NCBI GenBank assembly: GCA_020632635.1
Contig: JACKFE010000001.1
Location: 124,001-188,000 of the forward strand
Reading direction: 5' to 3'
From: Nitrospiraceae bacterium
Lineage (GTDB): Bacteria > Nitrospirota > Nitrospiria > Nitrospirales > UBA8639
Length of the DNA stretch: 64,000 nt
Shown piece after piece: positions 26,276 to 34,560 of the stretch. A program made the position numbers and the translations under genes. The notes under the pieces were generated by a model. The model was not told where the DNA came from, did not search any database, and worked only from the letters and a program-made list of their open reading frames with translations. The stretch's first letter is position 1. Every line of letters starts with the position of its first letter.

Positions 26276-27238
26276 ATGGCTGAACCCAAACGGGATTATT
26301 ACGACATTTTAGGCGTCAGTAAAACAGCTGACGCCTCAGAACTCAAAAAAGCCTACCGGCGGCTGGCCCGCCAATATCATCCCGATCTCCACTCGGGAGG
26401 GAAAAAAGCGGAAATGGAGGCCAAATTTAAAGAGCTCAATGAGGCCTTTGAAGTCTTGGGGGATGAAGCGAATCGAAAAAAATACGATCAATATGGCATG
26501 AACTGGCGGGATGCCGAAGCCTATGAACGCGCTCGACGAGAAGCCGGAGCCCAACAGACCGGCGGCCGATGGTACTCGCCCCAAGGCGAGGGCGCCGAAG
26601 ATTTCAGCCATGTCTTTGAGGAAATGTTCGGCGGCCGGAGCCAGGGCGGAGGCCCCTCCTTCAGGGGTTTTGCCATGCCCGGAGCGGATTTGGAGGCCAC
26701 GATTCCACTGACCCTCCGGGAAGCCTACGCCGGAACGAAGCGCACCTTGAATCTTCCCGATTCCAGCGGCAATCTCCATTCAGTCGACGTTCGCATCCCG
26801 GCCGGCGTTCGGGATGGAGAACGTCTTCGTGTCAAAGGCAAAGGGGCACCGGGACGAGGAGGAGGCCCCAAAGGCGATTTGTTTTTATCCATCCATCTGG
26901 CGCCTCACCCCGTGTTTCACTGCAAGGGCGAGGATATTGTCGTTCACCTCCCACTCTGGCCCTGGGAAGCCGTTCTGGGGGCTGACGTGCAAGTCCCGAC
27001 ACTGTCGGGTCCGGTGAAGATGAAAATTCCACCGGGAAGCCAGGCCCAACAACAATTACGCTTACGGGGAAAAGGGTTACCTCGCCGGACGGGAGGCCAT
27101 GGCGACCAATTGGTCTCCCTGGAAATCAGGGTACCGTCCACCGTAACCGACAACGAACGACACCTCTTCGAACAATTATCCAAAGGCACGCACCCTGACC
27201 CACGGGCTCAGGTGCTCCGAGAGGCTGGTCATGAATGA
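26276..27238 (+). CDS. cbpA: DnaJ-like co-chaperone, curved-DNA-binding protein CbpA
   Basis: About 320 residues. ATG at 26276 has AAGGA eight bases upstream; ATG at 26270 is too close to that site. The N-terminal J domain contains the HPD motif (QYHPDLHSG) needed to stimulate Hsp70 ATPase. There is no Cys-rich zinc domain; the Gly-rich linker leads into the two C-terminal substrate-binding beta domains (LEATIPLTLREAYAGTKRTL, VKMKIPPGSQAQQQLRLRGKG). This is the class II DnaJ/CbpA layout. It overlaps the cbpM-like gene by eight bases, a typical cbpA-cbpM pair, and may be transcribed from the sigma-54 promoter at 25666. Confidence 0.92.
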   Translation: MAEPKRDYYDILGVSKTADASELKKAYRRLARQYHPDLHSGGKKAEMEAKFKELNEAFEVLGDEANRKKYDQYGMNWRDAEAYERARREAGAQQTGGRWYSPQGEGAEDFSHVFEEMFGGRSQGGGPSFRGFAMPGADLEATIPLTLREAYAGTKRTLNLPDSSGNLHSVDVRIPAGVRDGERLRVKGKGAPGRGGGPKGDLFLSIHLAPHPVFHCKGEDIVVHLPLWPWEAVLGADVQVPTLSGPVKMKIPPGSQAQQQLRLRGKGLPRRTGGHGDQLVSLEIRVPSTVTDNERHLFEQLSKGTHPDPRAQVLREAGHE

Positions 27239-27545
27239 AGAATATCGCACGACGGATGAACCCATCATCGCGGAATTTTTCTCAGAGGTCTGGATACGAC
27301 GAGAAGAAGTCTGTACGAGATTAGGCATCGGCGATGATCTACTTGACATCTGTCTTCAATGGGAAATTATCGAGTCTCATGACCCTGAACGACAGGGTGC
27401 GACGCTCTTCTCTCCACAGGATGTGGATCGCTTGGGGCAAGGTCTGAGATTACATCGTGACTTGGGCCTCAACTGGCCGGGAGTGTCCGTCGCGCTGGCC
27501 TTACTGGATCGTATTCGCGCGTTGGAACAACACGAGGAAGGTTAG
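27231..27545 (+). CDS. cbpM: Chaperone modulator CbpM
   Basis: 104 residues. CbpM binds the J domain of CbpA and inhibits its co-chaperone and DNA-binding activity. The MerR-like helix arrangement is visible (WIRREEVCTRLGIGDDLLDI, FSPQDVDRLGQGLRLHRDLG, NWPGVSVALALLDRIRALE). The start overlaps cbpA by eight bases, which fits translational coupling. The position and family match make the call secure, although sequence conservation in this small family is low. Confidence 0.8.
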   Translation: MNEEYRTTDEPIIAEFFSEVWIRREEVCTRLGIGDDLLDICLQWEIIESHDPERQGATLFSPQDVDRLGQGLRLHRDLGLNWPGVSVALALLDRIRALEQHEEG

Positions 27546-27675
27546 CGCAACTGGGTGTCTGACAGCTAACCGGAGAATCAAGATATGCGCATGTTCCCCG
27601 GAGTAACCCGCGCACCGGGCATTGTCTTCCTTGTTTTTATTTTTCAGCATTCATGACTTTTTCATTGGAGGGGCT

Positions 27676-28095
27676 ATGACCACACCCGATCTTCACTTGA
27701 AAGCACGAGATCTGATGCAAACCCGAATCGTGGCGGTCACGCGGCAATATGGGGCTCGTGATGTATCGATTCTCATCCAGTCCGGAACGTTTAGTGGTGT
27801 CCCCGTTATCGACCCTGGAAATCATTTGGTTGGTATGGTCACGGATTTTGATATCTTGCATGCGCTCCTAGCCAAAAAAGATCTCCTGACTCTCAAGGCT
27901 GAGGACATCATGACCCGAAATCCAATTACCGTCGAAGAAACCGCCACGGCTGAAGACATCATCAAACGAATGGTTGAACATCACATCATTCGCATTCCCG
28001 TCGTTCGTGAAGGGCGGTTGGTGGGGATGATTTCCCGAACCGATTTGGTCAATCATCTGACCCCTACGAATATTATCAATGTGTATGGAGGATAA
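27676..28095 (+). CDS. CBS-domain protein
   Basis: 139 residues from ATG at 27676, which has GGAGGGG just upstream; an open extension to 27622 is unlikely. Two tandem CBS motifs are seen. The first is in KARDLMQTRIVAVTRQYGAR with GVPVIDPGNHLVGMVTDFDI. The second is in KAEDIMTRNPITVEETATAE with HIIRIPVVREGRLVGMISRT. Such two-CBS proteins bind adenine nucleotides and modulate partners. No fused effector domain is present, so the partner is unknown. It is convergent with the PagL-like gene. Confidence 0.87.
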   Translation: MTTPDLHLKARDLMQTRIVAVTRQYGARDVSILIQSGTFSGVPVIDPGNHLVGMVTDFDILHALLAKKDLLTLKAEDIMTRNPITVEETATAEDIIKRMVEHHIIRIPVVREGRLVGMISRTDLVNHLTPTNIINVYGG

Positions 28096-28119
28096 GCGGA
28101 TCCGGAACCCTTCGCACAC

Positions 28120-28665
28120 TCAAAACACATACCGCAATTCCAGCATGTGCAAATCCACACCCCGGCTGCTTCCATAGATGGTCGCATCGGACATATGGTG
28201 AAAACGCCATCCGACGACCGTCTTCTTCACCAACTCAACACCCGCCCCACCATGGGCAATGAACTGAAACGGGCCACCGATATCTTGCCGCCCGAATCGA
28301 TATTGACTGATCAGGCCCACACCGATGCCCATATCCAGCAAAATCCTCCATTCCGGGTTATGATAGGCCAATCCGGTGGTGAGAGTGGTAATAAATCCCG
28401 TTTCTCCATTACTTCGTAAGGCCCCTGCCGACCCCATGAGCTGCAGAGAGAGATTCTTCGGACTAGGGGCCTCCCCAAAAATCCATGGCAGTTGCATGGT
28501 GGCAAACACGTCATACTGTTGAAAATCTTCTTTTTCGGTTGGAGGCAGGCCTCCGTCCTTAATATTTATTCCGCCTCGAAGGCCAATGCCCGTGATGTCA
28601 TAATCACTTGCCCATCCGTTTTGCCAAGCTATACAGGTAACGAGTATAGCGAAGATCCAAACCAT
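28120..28665 (-). CDS. PagL-like acyloxyacyl hydrolase (lipid A 3-O-deacylase family)
   Basis: 181 residues from ATG at 28665, preceded by an AGGG run. It has a signal peptide (WIFAILVTCIAWQNGWAS) and an outer-membrane beta-barrel pattern ending in aromatic LELRYVF. The catalytic His-Ser arrangement of PagL is visible in GWRFHHMSDATIYG, with a Glu in the following strand (MLELRY). The family removes an acyl chain from lipid A, so a Gram-negative outer membrane with lipid A is implied. Regulation is not apparent. The assignment rests on the barrel pattern plus the H-x-S site. Confidence 0.75.
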   Translation of the reverse strand: MVWIFAILVTCIAWQNGWASDYDITGIGLRGGINIKDGGLPPTEKEDFQQYDVFATMQLPWIFGEAPSPKNLSLQLMGSAGALRSNGETGFITTLTTGLAYHNPEWRILLDMGIGVGLISQYRFGRQDIGGPFQFIAHGGAGVELVKKTVVGWRFHHMSDATIYGSSRGVDLHMLELRYVF

Positions 28666-29049
28666 CTTTTCCCTCCTCTTCCCATCCGCGGTCAATTCCC
28701 AACTATAGAACGCACCCTCAATCAGCCTCTTCATACCAACTCGCATGACACATCATGGTGAAGGAAAATATCGACCATTCGAGCGCAAAATATAGCGGTT
28801 ATCAGGTGACTTTACAATTAACCCCTCACAAATCGGTGAAATTATTTTCTATCCCATTGGAGCGTCGAAGTACTTGAGATGAAGACCGATCAAGATTGCC
28901 GATCAATGACTCACGCCTCCACCAGTTCCGCTTTTCATTGACGCTAATTGCTACAATTCTGAATCTCCTCCTGCGGAAAAAAGAAACAGAAACTGGACAT
29001 GGAAATGAGAAGAAGCTTTTCAGATCAGACAATTATCCATCTCTCCCCC
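28666..29049. other. Intergenic stretch between divergent genes
   Basis: About 385 AT-rich bases separating the PagL-like gene from the receiver-domain gene. I see no gene or RNA. Small open frames on both strands lack ribosome sites and protein-like composition. The right end leads into a sigma-54-like element at 29050. Confidence 0.4.
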
Positions 29050-29065
29050 TGGCATGAGTCTTGTA
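29050..29065 (+). promoter_or_regulatory. Possible sigma-54 promoter (imperfect -12)
   Basis: TGGCAT-GAGTC-TTGTA keeps the -24 GG and the spacing but has GT instead of GC at -12. It ends 43 bases before the preferred ATG (29109) of the receiver-domain gene. The missing GC is a real weakness. Confidence 0.3.
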
Positions 29066-29108
29066 ATTATGTATAAGAGAGAAGTTTCATATGGACAGGA
29101 GATACGGG

Positions 29109-29501
29109 ATGATCCTGATTGCAACCATTGACCCACTCCTTCGTCGGGGGCTGCAAACAACGTTCGAAAAAAAAGGGGAACCCTTCATGATGTTGGAGGA
29201 AGATTCCGACATCGTGGAATTCACCTTGTCCTTTCGTCCTTCCTTAGTCATTCTAGATCTCTTCCTCAGTAACCCTAGTGGATTGGAAATTCTACGGAAG
29301 CTGCGGACCAAAGGATTTACAGGAAAAGTCGTCGTCTTAGGGGGCCAGTCCGTGCAAACCTTGACACCCGAAGCCTCTCGCCTGGGAGCCTTCCAAATTG
29401 TCGGGCGTCCTTTCAATCCCGCTCACGTACTCGGAGCCGCCAGAGTCGCCAGGGGAGCGTTAGACAACGATCCGGAATACCATCATGCCATTGACCTTTA
29501 A
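29109..29501 (+). CDS. Single-domain response regulator, degenerate receiver
   Basis: 130 residues from ATG at 29109, which has AGGAG eight bases upstream; ATG at 29091 lacks such a site. The receiver fold is visible, with the acceptor Asp50 in SLVILDLFL and the following loop NPSGLEIL. The acidic pair near the N-terminus is reduced (IATIDP), and the conserved Lys is Arg100 (VGRPFNP), so phosphorylation chemistry may be altered. No output domain follows. It is 18 bases upstream of the DUF2892 gene and probably co-transcribed with it. Confidence 0.75.
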   Translation: MILIATIDPLLRRGLQTTFEKKGEPFMMLEEDSDIVEFTLSFRPSLVILDLFLSNPSGLEILRKLRTKGFTGKVVVLGGQSVQTLTPEASRLGAFQIVGRPFNPAHVLGAARVARGALDNDPEYHHAIDL

Positions 29502-29519
29502 ACAAACGGAGGATGACGC

Positions 29520-29777
29520 ATGCCCCATCTTTGCAATCTCGGACATCATGAACGCGTAATTCGTGTGGGAATCGGCATCATTCTCCTAGCGATTGGCGGA
29601 TTCTCCTTTGGACCGGAGTGGGGGAATCTTATTTTTCTGGTTGTGGGATTTGTCGCACTGCTGACTGGGATCGTGGGGTATTGCCCTGCCTGGCATCTGA
29701 TAGGACTTTCGACGTGTCAACGGAGTCAACATTCCACGGAACCACAACAGGCCCCCAAAAATCTCAGTTCGCACTGA
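29520..29777 (+). CDS. DUF2892 (YgaP-like) membrane protein
   Basis: 85 residues with GGAGG before the ATG. An amphipathic start (MPHLCNLGHHERVIRVGIG) leads into two hydrophobic helices separated by a short turn, and LLTGIVGYCPAWHLIGLSTC shows the family G-x-CP block. Function is not established for the family. It follows the receiver gene closely on the same strand. It is the second member in this window; the other is at 5611-5802. Confidence 0.75.
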   Translation: MPHLCNLGHHERVIRVGIGIILLAIGGFSFGPEWGNLIFLVVGFVALLTGIVGYCPAWHLIGLSTCQRSQHSTEPQQAPKNLSSH

Positions 29778-29934
29778 CCGTTTGACAACGTGGACCGTGG
29801 ATCCGGTTCCTCGGATGACCCCATAATCAGAGAGCGTTCCTGTTTTTTCAAATCCTGGTGATTGTCGCCCTCGCCTTTCACATTAGACCGGTCCCACCAA
29901 ATCTGCTAGGTTTTCCCAAGAGAGGTATTTCCAT

Positions 29935-31185
29935 ATGGATAGAACCACGGCAAAATTCGGGATATTGGTTGGCGGAGGGCCAGCGCCTGGCATCAATAGC
30001 GTCATTGAAGCGGCCACGATCCGCAGTCGTCTGAGTGGCGTCACCGTGGTCGGATTGGAGGATGGCTTCAAATGGCTCATGAAAGGGGACCATTCCCATA
30101 TCCAATCCCTCACCCGGCAAACCGTGAGCCATATTCATTTTCGTGGCGGGTCCATCCTGGGCACATCTCGCGCCAATCCCACCAAACATCCTCAAGATTT
30201 GTCCACGACCTTCGAAGCCCTTCGTCAGCTCAACCTGACCGGGTTGATCACGATCGGCGGAGATGATACCGCGTTTTCCGCGCTCAAACTGGCCGAGCTC
30301 GCTCAAGGACGCCTCCAAGTGGTCCATGTCCCCAAAACCATCGATAACGATCTTTGCCTCCCTCACGGCATGCCAACTTTCGGGTTTCAAACCGCCCGGC
30401 ACATGGGAGTCAGTCTGGTAAAAAACCTCATGATCGACGCCCATACCACATCACGCTGGTATTTTGTCGTGACCATGGGACGCAAGGCCGGTCATTTGGC
30501 ATTAGGAATCGGCAAAGCCGCCGGCGCCACACTCACGCTCATTCCTGAAGAATTCAAAGAGAATGGCCCTTTGAAACTGAGCCACTTGACGACCATTCTG
30601 GCCGGATCAATCATCAAACGGTTAGCCCAACATCGGGCGGATGGCGTCGCCGTCTTGGCGGAAGGCCTGTCGGAGCTCTTGGATCAAGAAGACCTGACAC
30701 TCCTCGGCGGGGTGGAACGGGATGAACATGGACATATCCGATTAGCGGAATTGGACATTGGCAAGGTTCTTAAAGAGACGGTGACTCGAAAACTCAAACA
30801 CCATGACGTCAACATCACCATCGTGTCAAAAAATATCGGGTATGAATTACGATGTGCCGACCCCATTCCCTTCGACATGGAATATACGAGAGATCTGGGT
30901 TATTGTGCCGCCCAGTATCTGCTGGATGGCGGACAGGAAGCCATGATTTCCATGGTGGATGGCCGTTTTACCCCCCTGCCCTTCAAAGATATGTTAGATC
31001 CTGCTACCGGCCGCACCCGGGTGCGCATGGTCGATACCGAATCCGAATCCTATCAAATCGCCCGCGCCTACATGGCTCGCTTGCAATCAGAAGACTTTAG
31101 CAACCCTGAAGCCAAGGCGCTCTATGCCAAGATGCTCAATCTCTCACCAGAACAATTTCAGGCAACTTTTCAAGAGATCGTATAA
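29935..31185 (+). CDS. 6-phosphofructokinase, pyrophosphate-dependent type
   Basis: 416 residues. It catalyses fructose 6-phosphate to fructose 1,6-bisphosphate, which is reversible when PPi is the phosphoryl donor. Visible are the N-terminal GGGPAPGINS loop, TIGGDDT (residues 107-112) and PKTIDNDL (133-140), followed by GFQTARHMG and MGRKAGHLALGIG. Asp in GGDD and Lys in PKTIDND are the residues that mark PPi-using enzymes; ATP enzymes usually have Gly at both sites. An AGAGG ribosome site precedes ATG. PPi use is inferred from these residues. Its stop is one base from the stop of the convergent lipoprotein gene. Confidence 0.9.
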   Translation: MDRTTAKFGILVGGGPAPGINSVIEAATIRSRLSGVTVVGLEDGFKWLMKGDHSHIQSLTRQTVSHIHFRGGSILGTSRANPTKHPQDLSTTFEALRQLNLTGLITIGGDDTAFSALKLAELAQGRLQVVHVPKTIDNDLCLPHGMPTFGFQTARHMGVSLVKNLMIDAHTTSRWYFVVTMGRKAGHLALGIGKAAGATLTLIPEEFKENGPLKLSHLTTILAGSIIKRLAQHRADGVAVLAEGLSELLDQEDLTLLGGVERDEHGHIRLAELDIGKVLKETVTRKLKHHDVNITIVSKNIGYELRCADPIPFDMEYTRDLGYCAAQYLLDGGQEAMISMVDGRFTPLPFKDMLDPATGRTRVRMVDTESESYQIARAYMARLQSEDFSNPEAKALYAKMLNLSPEQFQATFQEIV

Positions 31186-31186
31186 A

Positions 31187-31654
31187 TCATGACGATTCCG
31201 CCACCTGTATTATGGCCTTATCATAAGCTTGGGACAATTCCTGCAAGGCAGTGTTGATCCCAGATTTCAGGACAAGCCACTCTGCGCCCTTGGCCGTCCG
31301 CAAGGCTTCCATCTTCCGTTGAACAGCTTGTCCCTTCTTGGTTAGGTCCTCAAGCAAGAAGTCCAGTCCTGAATATGATCCGATCCCCTTTTCCGCATGC
31401 CGAATCCCATCAACCAATTTCGCATGCCTGACCTGAAGTTCCTGAAATTTACCTTCTACGACATGAACATATTCTATGAATCCCTCTCCCGCGAGGCCCT
31501 GCATAGACTGACTGTCAGACCGACTCCTAGACGTCCGATCATCATTTTCCGCCAGGCGAGACTCTAAGGGCGGTTCGGTTTCGGAAATTTCACACCCGAG
31601 AGCCGCAAATCCAAGCAGCCCCATAAAGACACTCCCACCAATAGATAATTTCAT
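31187..31654 (-). CDS. Hypothetical lipoprotein with helical C-terminal domain
   Basis: 155 residues from ATG at 31654, with AGGA upstream. The signal ends in the lipobox AALGC. After a charged low-complexity linker (residues about 25-55), the rest is helical: FIEYVHVVEGKFQELQVRHA, LLEDLTKKGQAVQRKMEALR and ALQELSQAYDKAI. The helical pattern suggests a coiled-coil bundle in the periplasm. No family is recognised. It is convergent with the phosphofructokinase gene and almost touches it. Confidence 0.65.
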   Translation of the reverse strand: MKLSIGGSVFMGLLGFAALGCEISETEPPLESRLAENDDRTSRSRSDSQSMQGLAGEGFIEYVHVVEGKFQELQVRHAKLVDGIRHAEKGIGSYSGLDFLLEDLTKKGQAVQRKMEALRTAKGAEWLVLKSGINTALQELSQAYDKAIIQVAESS

Positions 31655-31748
31655 CGGTATCCTTTCTTGACTGATCTCGCCTGACAAATCTTATTTTCAT
31701 GAGAGTCGTAAAAAGGGGTTAGCAGGCAGCTAGCTCCCATCAGGCATG

Positions 31749-31857
31749 GCAAGAAATAATCGCGGGATTCTTCCTCTGGAAGGATGGCGAGATCCAACAC
31801 GAGCGGTGTTTCCGCGCAAGGTGAGTTCGACTCTCACCTAGAACGAAGCGATTTTGC
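31749..31857 (+). ncRNA. Candidate tRNA-like structured element (novel or degenerate)
   Basis: The stretch can fold as several nested arms. An outer stem pairs AATCGC (31758-31763) with GCGATT (31848-31853), extended by GCAA/TTGC across a 5-base bulge. Inside are ATTCTTCC-TCT-GGAAGGAT, GCGG-TGTTT-CCGC and a perfect T-arm-like hairpin GGTGAG-TTCGACT-CTCACC (31820-31838) that fits the tRNA T-loop consensus. No normal acceptor stem or anticodon arm was found, so this is not an ordinary tRNA. It could be a tRNA relic or an unrelated structured RNA. Confidence 0.3.
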
Positions 31858-31968
31858 GATGTACCAACAGAAGCGGGGCGACAATTTCTTCCCCATTCAA
31901 AGAACGTTGCCCTTCACGACTTCAGTACTCCCAATACGTCGCAGACATGGCCCCGCCGCTGCGCCAAA

Positions 31969-32322
31969 CTAAGTCTGCGCCTCGTGTTTGCTCCCGGATT
32001 CCGACACATCCATTGAGAATCCTCCATCATCAGTCAATATCATTCCTCCTGTGTCATCGAGATGGAATGTGACAGAATCCAGACGCAGGATATTCGGTAG
32101 TTGATAGACGAGAAAAGTCCCTGACAGCATGGAGAAAATCTTGATACGCAGCTCAATCTTTTTTTTGAAATTTCCGCTAAAGACATCCTTCACAAACGTG
32201 AATCCCTTCACTTTGACCATCCCCGATTCATAGGCTTCAACCTCCCCAACAAAAAATCGCGGCGTATCTTTTTCAAAGAGTCGACGATGCACAATTAAGA
32301 GTTTGTCCCCACGCTCCAGCAT
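31969..32322 (-). CDS. Conserved hypothetical protein
   Basis: 117 residues with no signal or membrane segment; the ATG is preceded by a GGAGGAGG-like run. The first 70 residues look well conserved (DKLLIVHRRLFEKDTPRFFV, GEVEAYESGMVKVKGFTFV, KIFSMLSGTFLVYQLP). The Arg/Lys- and strand-rich pattern suggests a small beta-barrel domain. I recall similar uncharacterised proteins in other bacteria but no function. It is on the same strand as the CBS protein that precedes it and may form an operon with it. Confidence 0.7.
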   Translation of the reverse strand: MLERGDKLLIVHRRLFEKDTPRFFVGEVEAYESGMVKVKGFTFVKDVFSGNFKKKIELRIKIFSMLSGTFLVYQLPNILRLDSVTFHLDDTGGMILTDDGGFSMDVSESGSKHEAQT

Positions 32323-32394
32323 CCAACACCTCCTCCTTCCCTGTTACCGGCAAGTTGCACACCGCAGTAGGCGATGACTCCCCACTCTGGATCG

Positions 32395-33036
32395 TTACAC
32401 CCATTGATCAAAATCGGGATGGGAAATCAACACTCGGAGAATATCACTTCGTGTGACCATACCTACAAGCTTCCCCACCTCTGAAACAATGGGCATTGCG
32501 CCGACATGCTCTTCAAACATGATTCTGGCAATCCCACGCACCTCGGCTTCAGGATGCGCGACCAATACCGGTTGACTCATAAATGGGTGAATAAGAGTCC
32601 GTGCGGGATCAAAAGCAGAAGGCACCCGATAAGCGGAAGGGTCGGCCTTGCCCCGAAGCATGTCCCGATCCGACACGATTCCCCACACCTGCCCATGGTC
32701 ATTGATGACGGGAATATGTCGAAATCGACGATCTTGAAAGAGATCTTGTGCTTGTTGAACAGTCGCTGTGGCTAGCAAACTGACCACGGGGGAAGACATG
32801 ACATCCTTGGCCAGGATGGGAGATCGCCCTGATGTCCCTGCCGTATCGATATTCTCATATGCCTGAATCAAATGAGATTTGCCTGGGGAAGAATGGCCAC
32901 CAGCAGAATTTGTCGCGCTCTCCCCTTGCTCCACACGATCCACAGGAACCGCGTTGTGGACAGGATCAACTTTTCGTGGACGAAACCGTCCAGGCACATA
33001 TGGCGATTGAAATCCCGACTCCACCACCACAAACAT
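32395..33036 (-). CDS. CBS-domain protein
   Basis: 213 residues from ATG at 33036, with GGAG eight bases upstream; a GTG at 33045 is possible. The first 75 residues are low in structure (RFRPRKVDPVHNAVPVDRVE). Two CBS motifs follow: AKDVMSSPVVSLLATATVQQ with RHIPVINDHGQVWGIVSDRD, and FMSQPVLVAHPEAEVRGIAR with GAMPIVSEVGKLVGMVTRSD. Ligand and partner are unknown. The N-terminal tail resembles the acetoin-utilisation-like CBS proteins only loosely. It is probably co-transcribed with the hypothetical gene downstream of it. Confidence 0.85.
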   Translation of the reverse strand: MFVVVESGFQSPYVPGRFRPRKVDPVHNAVPVDRVEQGESATNSAGGHSSPGKSHLIQAYENIDTAGTSGRSPILAKDVMSSPVVSLLATATVQQAQDLFQDRRFRHIPVINDHGQVWGIVSDRDMLRGKADPSAYRVPSAFDPARTLIHPFMSQPVLVAHPEAEVRGIARIMFEEHVGAMPIVSEVGKLVGMVTRSDILRVLISHPDFDQWV

Positions 33037-33163
33037 CTTAACCACTCCATCGTTTCATTAGATCGACCTGACCGGCTGCACACTCGGCTTCAATCGCTGC
33101 GATGCATTTCCCATCTCTTTATACGTTTTCTGATCCGGCGAGTTGGTGTCTTCCCTTCCTGTT

Positions 33164-34498
33164 TCACCGCTCGCCACTTTTCTCATTTTCGCAAGGAGGA
33201 GGCAACTGTAGTCCTTCAGGAAGTCGGGTCCGGACATCCAAGCAGGCGGCATTGAGCTGTTCCTGGGTGAGTCCATGGGTATAGCGAAGCGCTACCCCCT
33301 GTAATCGAGCATGTCGAAGGGAGGCACCCTCCAGATTGGTTCCCCGCAAATCGGCCCCGTAGAATCCGGCATTATCTAGTTTGGCTTCCTGGAGGTTGGT
33401 TCGAAAGAGGACGGCAAATTCCAAGTCACCGGCCGAAAGATCCGCTTCGACCAAATTCGCCCAAGAAAGATCTGCGGCCTCCAGATTTGCCCCTCGCAGA
33501 TTGGCTTTTGCGAGATAGGCCTCATCCATTTCAACACGAGCAAGATTTGCCCCTTGGAAGTTGGCCCCCAGAAGATCCGCATCCTGAAAACTGGCTCCGG
33601 CACAATTGGATTGACTCAAATCAGCCTGATACAACACGGTCCGTACCAGGGTGGCTTCCCGGAGACTCGCTCCAGCAAGCTTCACCTCCACCAAATTGGC
33701 TTCTCCTAAATCCGCACCGGACAAATCCGACCCCGAGGCATCTGCTTCCTGCAGATTACTATGATTGAGGTCCGATTCTGTAAATTTGGCATTCCGCAAC
33801 AAGGCCCGGTACAAATTGGCCTGACGGACATCAGCCCGCACCACATAAGCTTCCTCCAGATTGGCCATCTCCAGATCCGCGCGCACCAAATAGGCCTCTT
33901 CCAAATCAGCACCCCGTAATACACCCATCCGAATATCCGCTTCCCCTAAATTCGCTTCTCGTAAATCTGCCGCGGCCAAGTTGACCTGGCCTAAATCCGC
34001 CTTCCGCATATTGGCCGATCGCAGCTTCGCTCCGGCCATTTGCCCGCCACGCAGCGTGGTTGAATATAACGACGCTTCCGACAGATCGGCTTTCTGGAAG
34101 TTGGCATGAATCAGTATCGCGCCCGTAAAGTCGGCGCGTGAAAGATTCGCTCCTTGAAAATTCGCACCGCTTAAATCGTGTTCTCGAAAATCAACCCCCG
34201 ACAAATCCGCTCCACAGAAATTAGCCGGCTTCCCTGCTTGAGCCTCATGAGACTGCAGCCATAAGGCATGATCCGCCAACATTTCCTGAAGTACGTCGGA
34301 AGGCACCTGACGTCCCCGATAGAGGCCTTCACAGACCGACATGGCCTCAAGGGTTACCTGCCCTTTCTCCACATGATCTCCATGAGCCAATGTCGAGAGA
34401 ACGCAGATCGAAACGAGACTGAGTATTCCAGCCACCACAGGCCTTGACCGGACACTAGAATCGGGCAGCGATTTCCCTTTCCCCGTTTTCACGTACAC
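33164..34498 (-). CDS. Exported pentapeptide-repeat protein
   Basis: 444 residues. A basic N-terminus and a hydrophobic segment (VVAGILSLVSICVLSTLAHG) indicate export. A short helical region with two Cys (VCEGLYRGRQ, NFCGADLSG) follows. From about residue 95 to 410 there are around 60 tandem A(D/N)LxX pentapeptides (ANFQGANLSRADFTGAILIH style), which fold as a quadrilateral right-handed beta-helix. Function of exported members is unknown; the fold may serve as a structural spine. The last residues are hydrophilic. It stands alone between the CBS protein and the universal stress gene. Confidence 0.88.
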   Translation of the reverse strand: MYVKTGKGKSLPDSSVRSRPVVAGILSLVSICVLSTLAHGDHVEKGQVTLEAMSVCEGLYRGRQVPSDVLQEMLADHALWLQSHEAQAGKPANFCGADLSGVDFREHDLSGANFQGANLSRADFTGAILIHANFQKADLSEASLYSTTLRGGQMAGAKLRSANMRKADLGQVNLAAADLREANLGEADIRMGVLRGADLEEAYLVRADLEMANLEEAYVVRADVRQANLYRALLRNAKFTESDLNHSNLQEADASGSDLSGADLGEANLVEVKLAGASLREATLVRTVLYQADLSQSNCAGASFQDADLLGANFQGANLARVEMDEAYLAKANLRGANLEAADLSWANLVEADLSAGDLEFAVLFRTNLQEAKLDNAGFYGADLRGTNLEGASLRHARLQGVALRYTHGLTQEQLNAACLDVRTRLPEGLQLPPPCENEKSGER

Positions 34499-34560
34499 AC
34501 ACCTTCCTTTCTAACCCTAACGATTGATTTTTTGAGTGAAGACGCCTCAGGCCGGACCCA

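Noticed and set aside
32342..32370. A GG/GC pair with correct spacing upstream of the 31969 gene on the minus strand
   Set aside because: The bases around it (CGGTGT-GCAAC-TTGCC) match the -24 half poorly; chance is likely.
33164..34498. Tandem short repeats at the DNA level, considered as a CRISPR-like array
   Set aside because: They are degenerate 15-base units encoding pentapeptide repeats in one continuous frame, without spacers.
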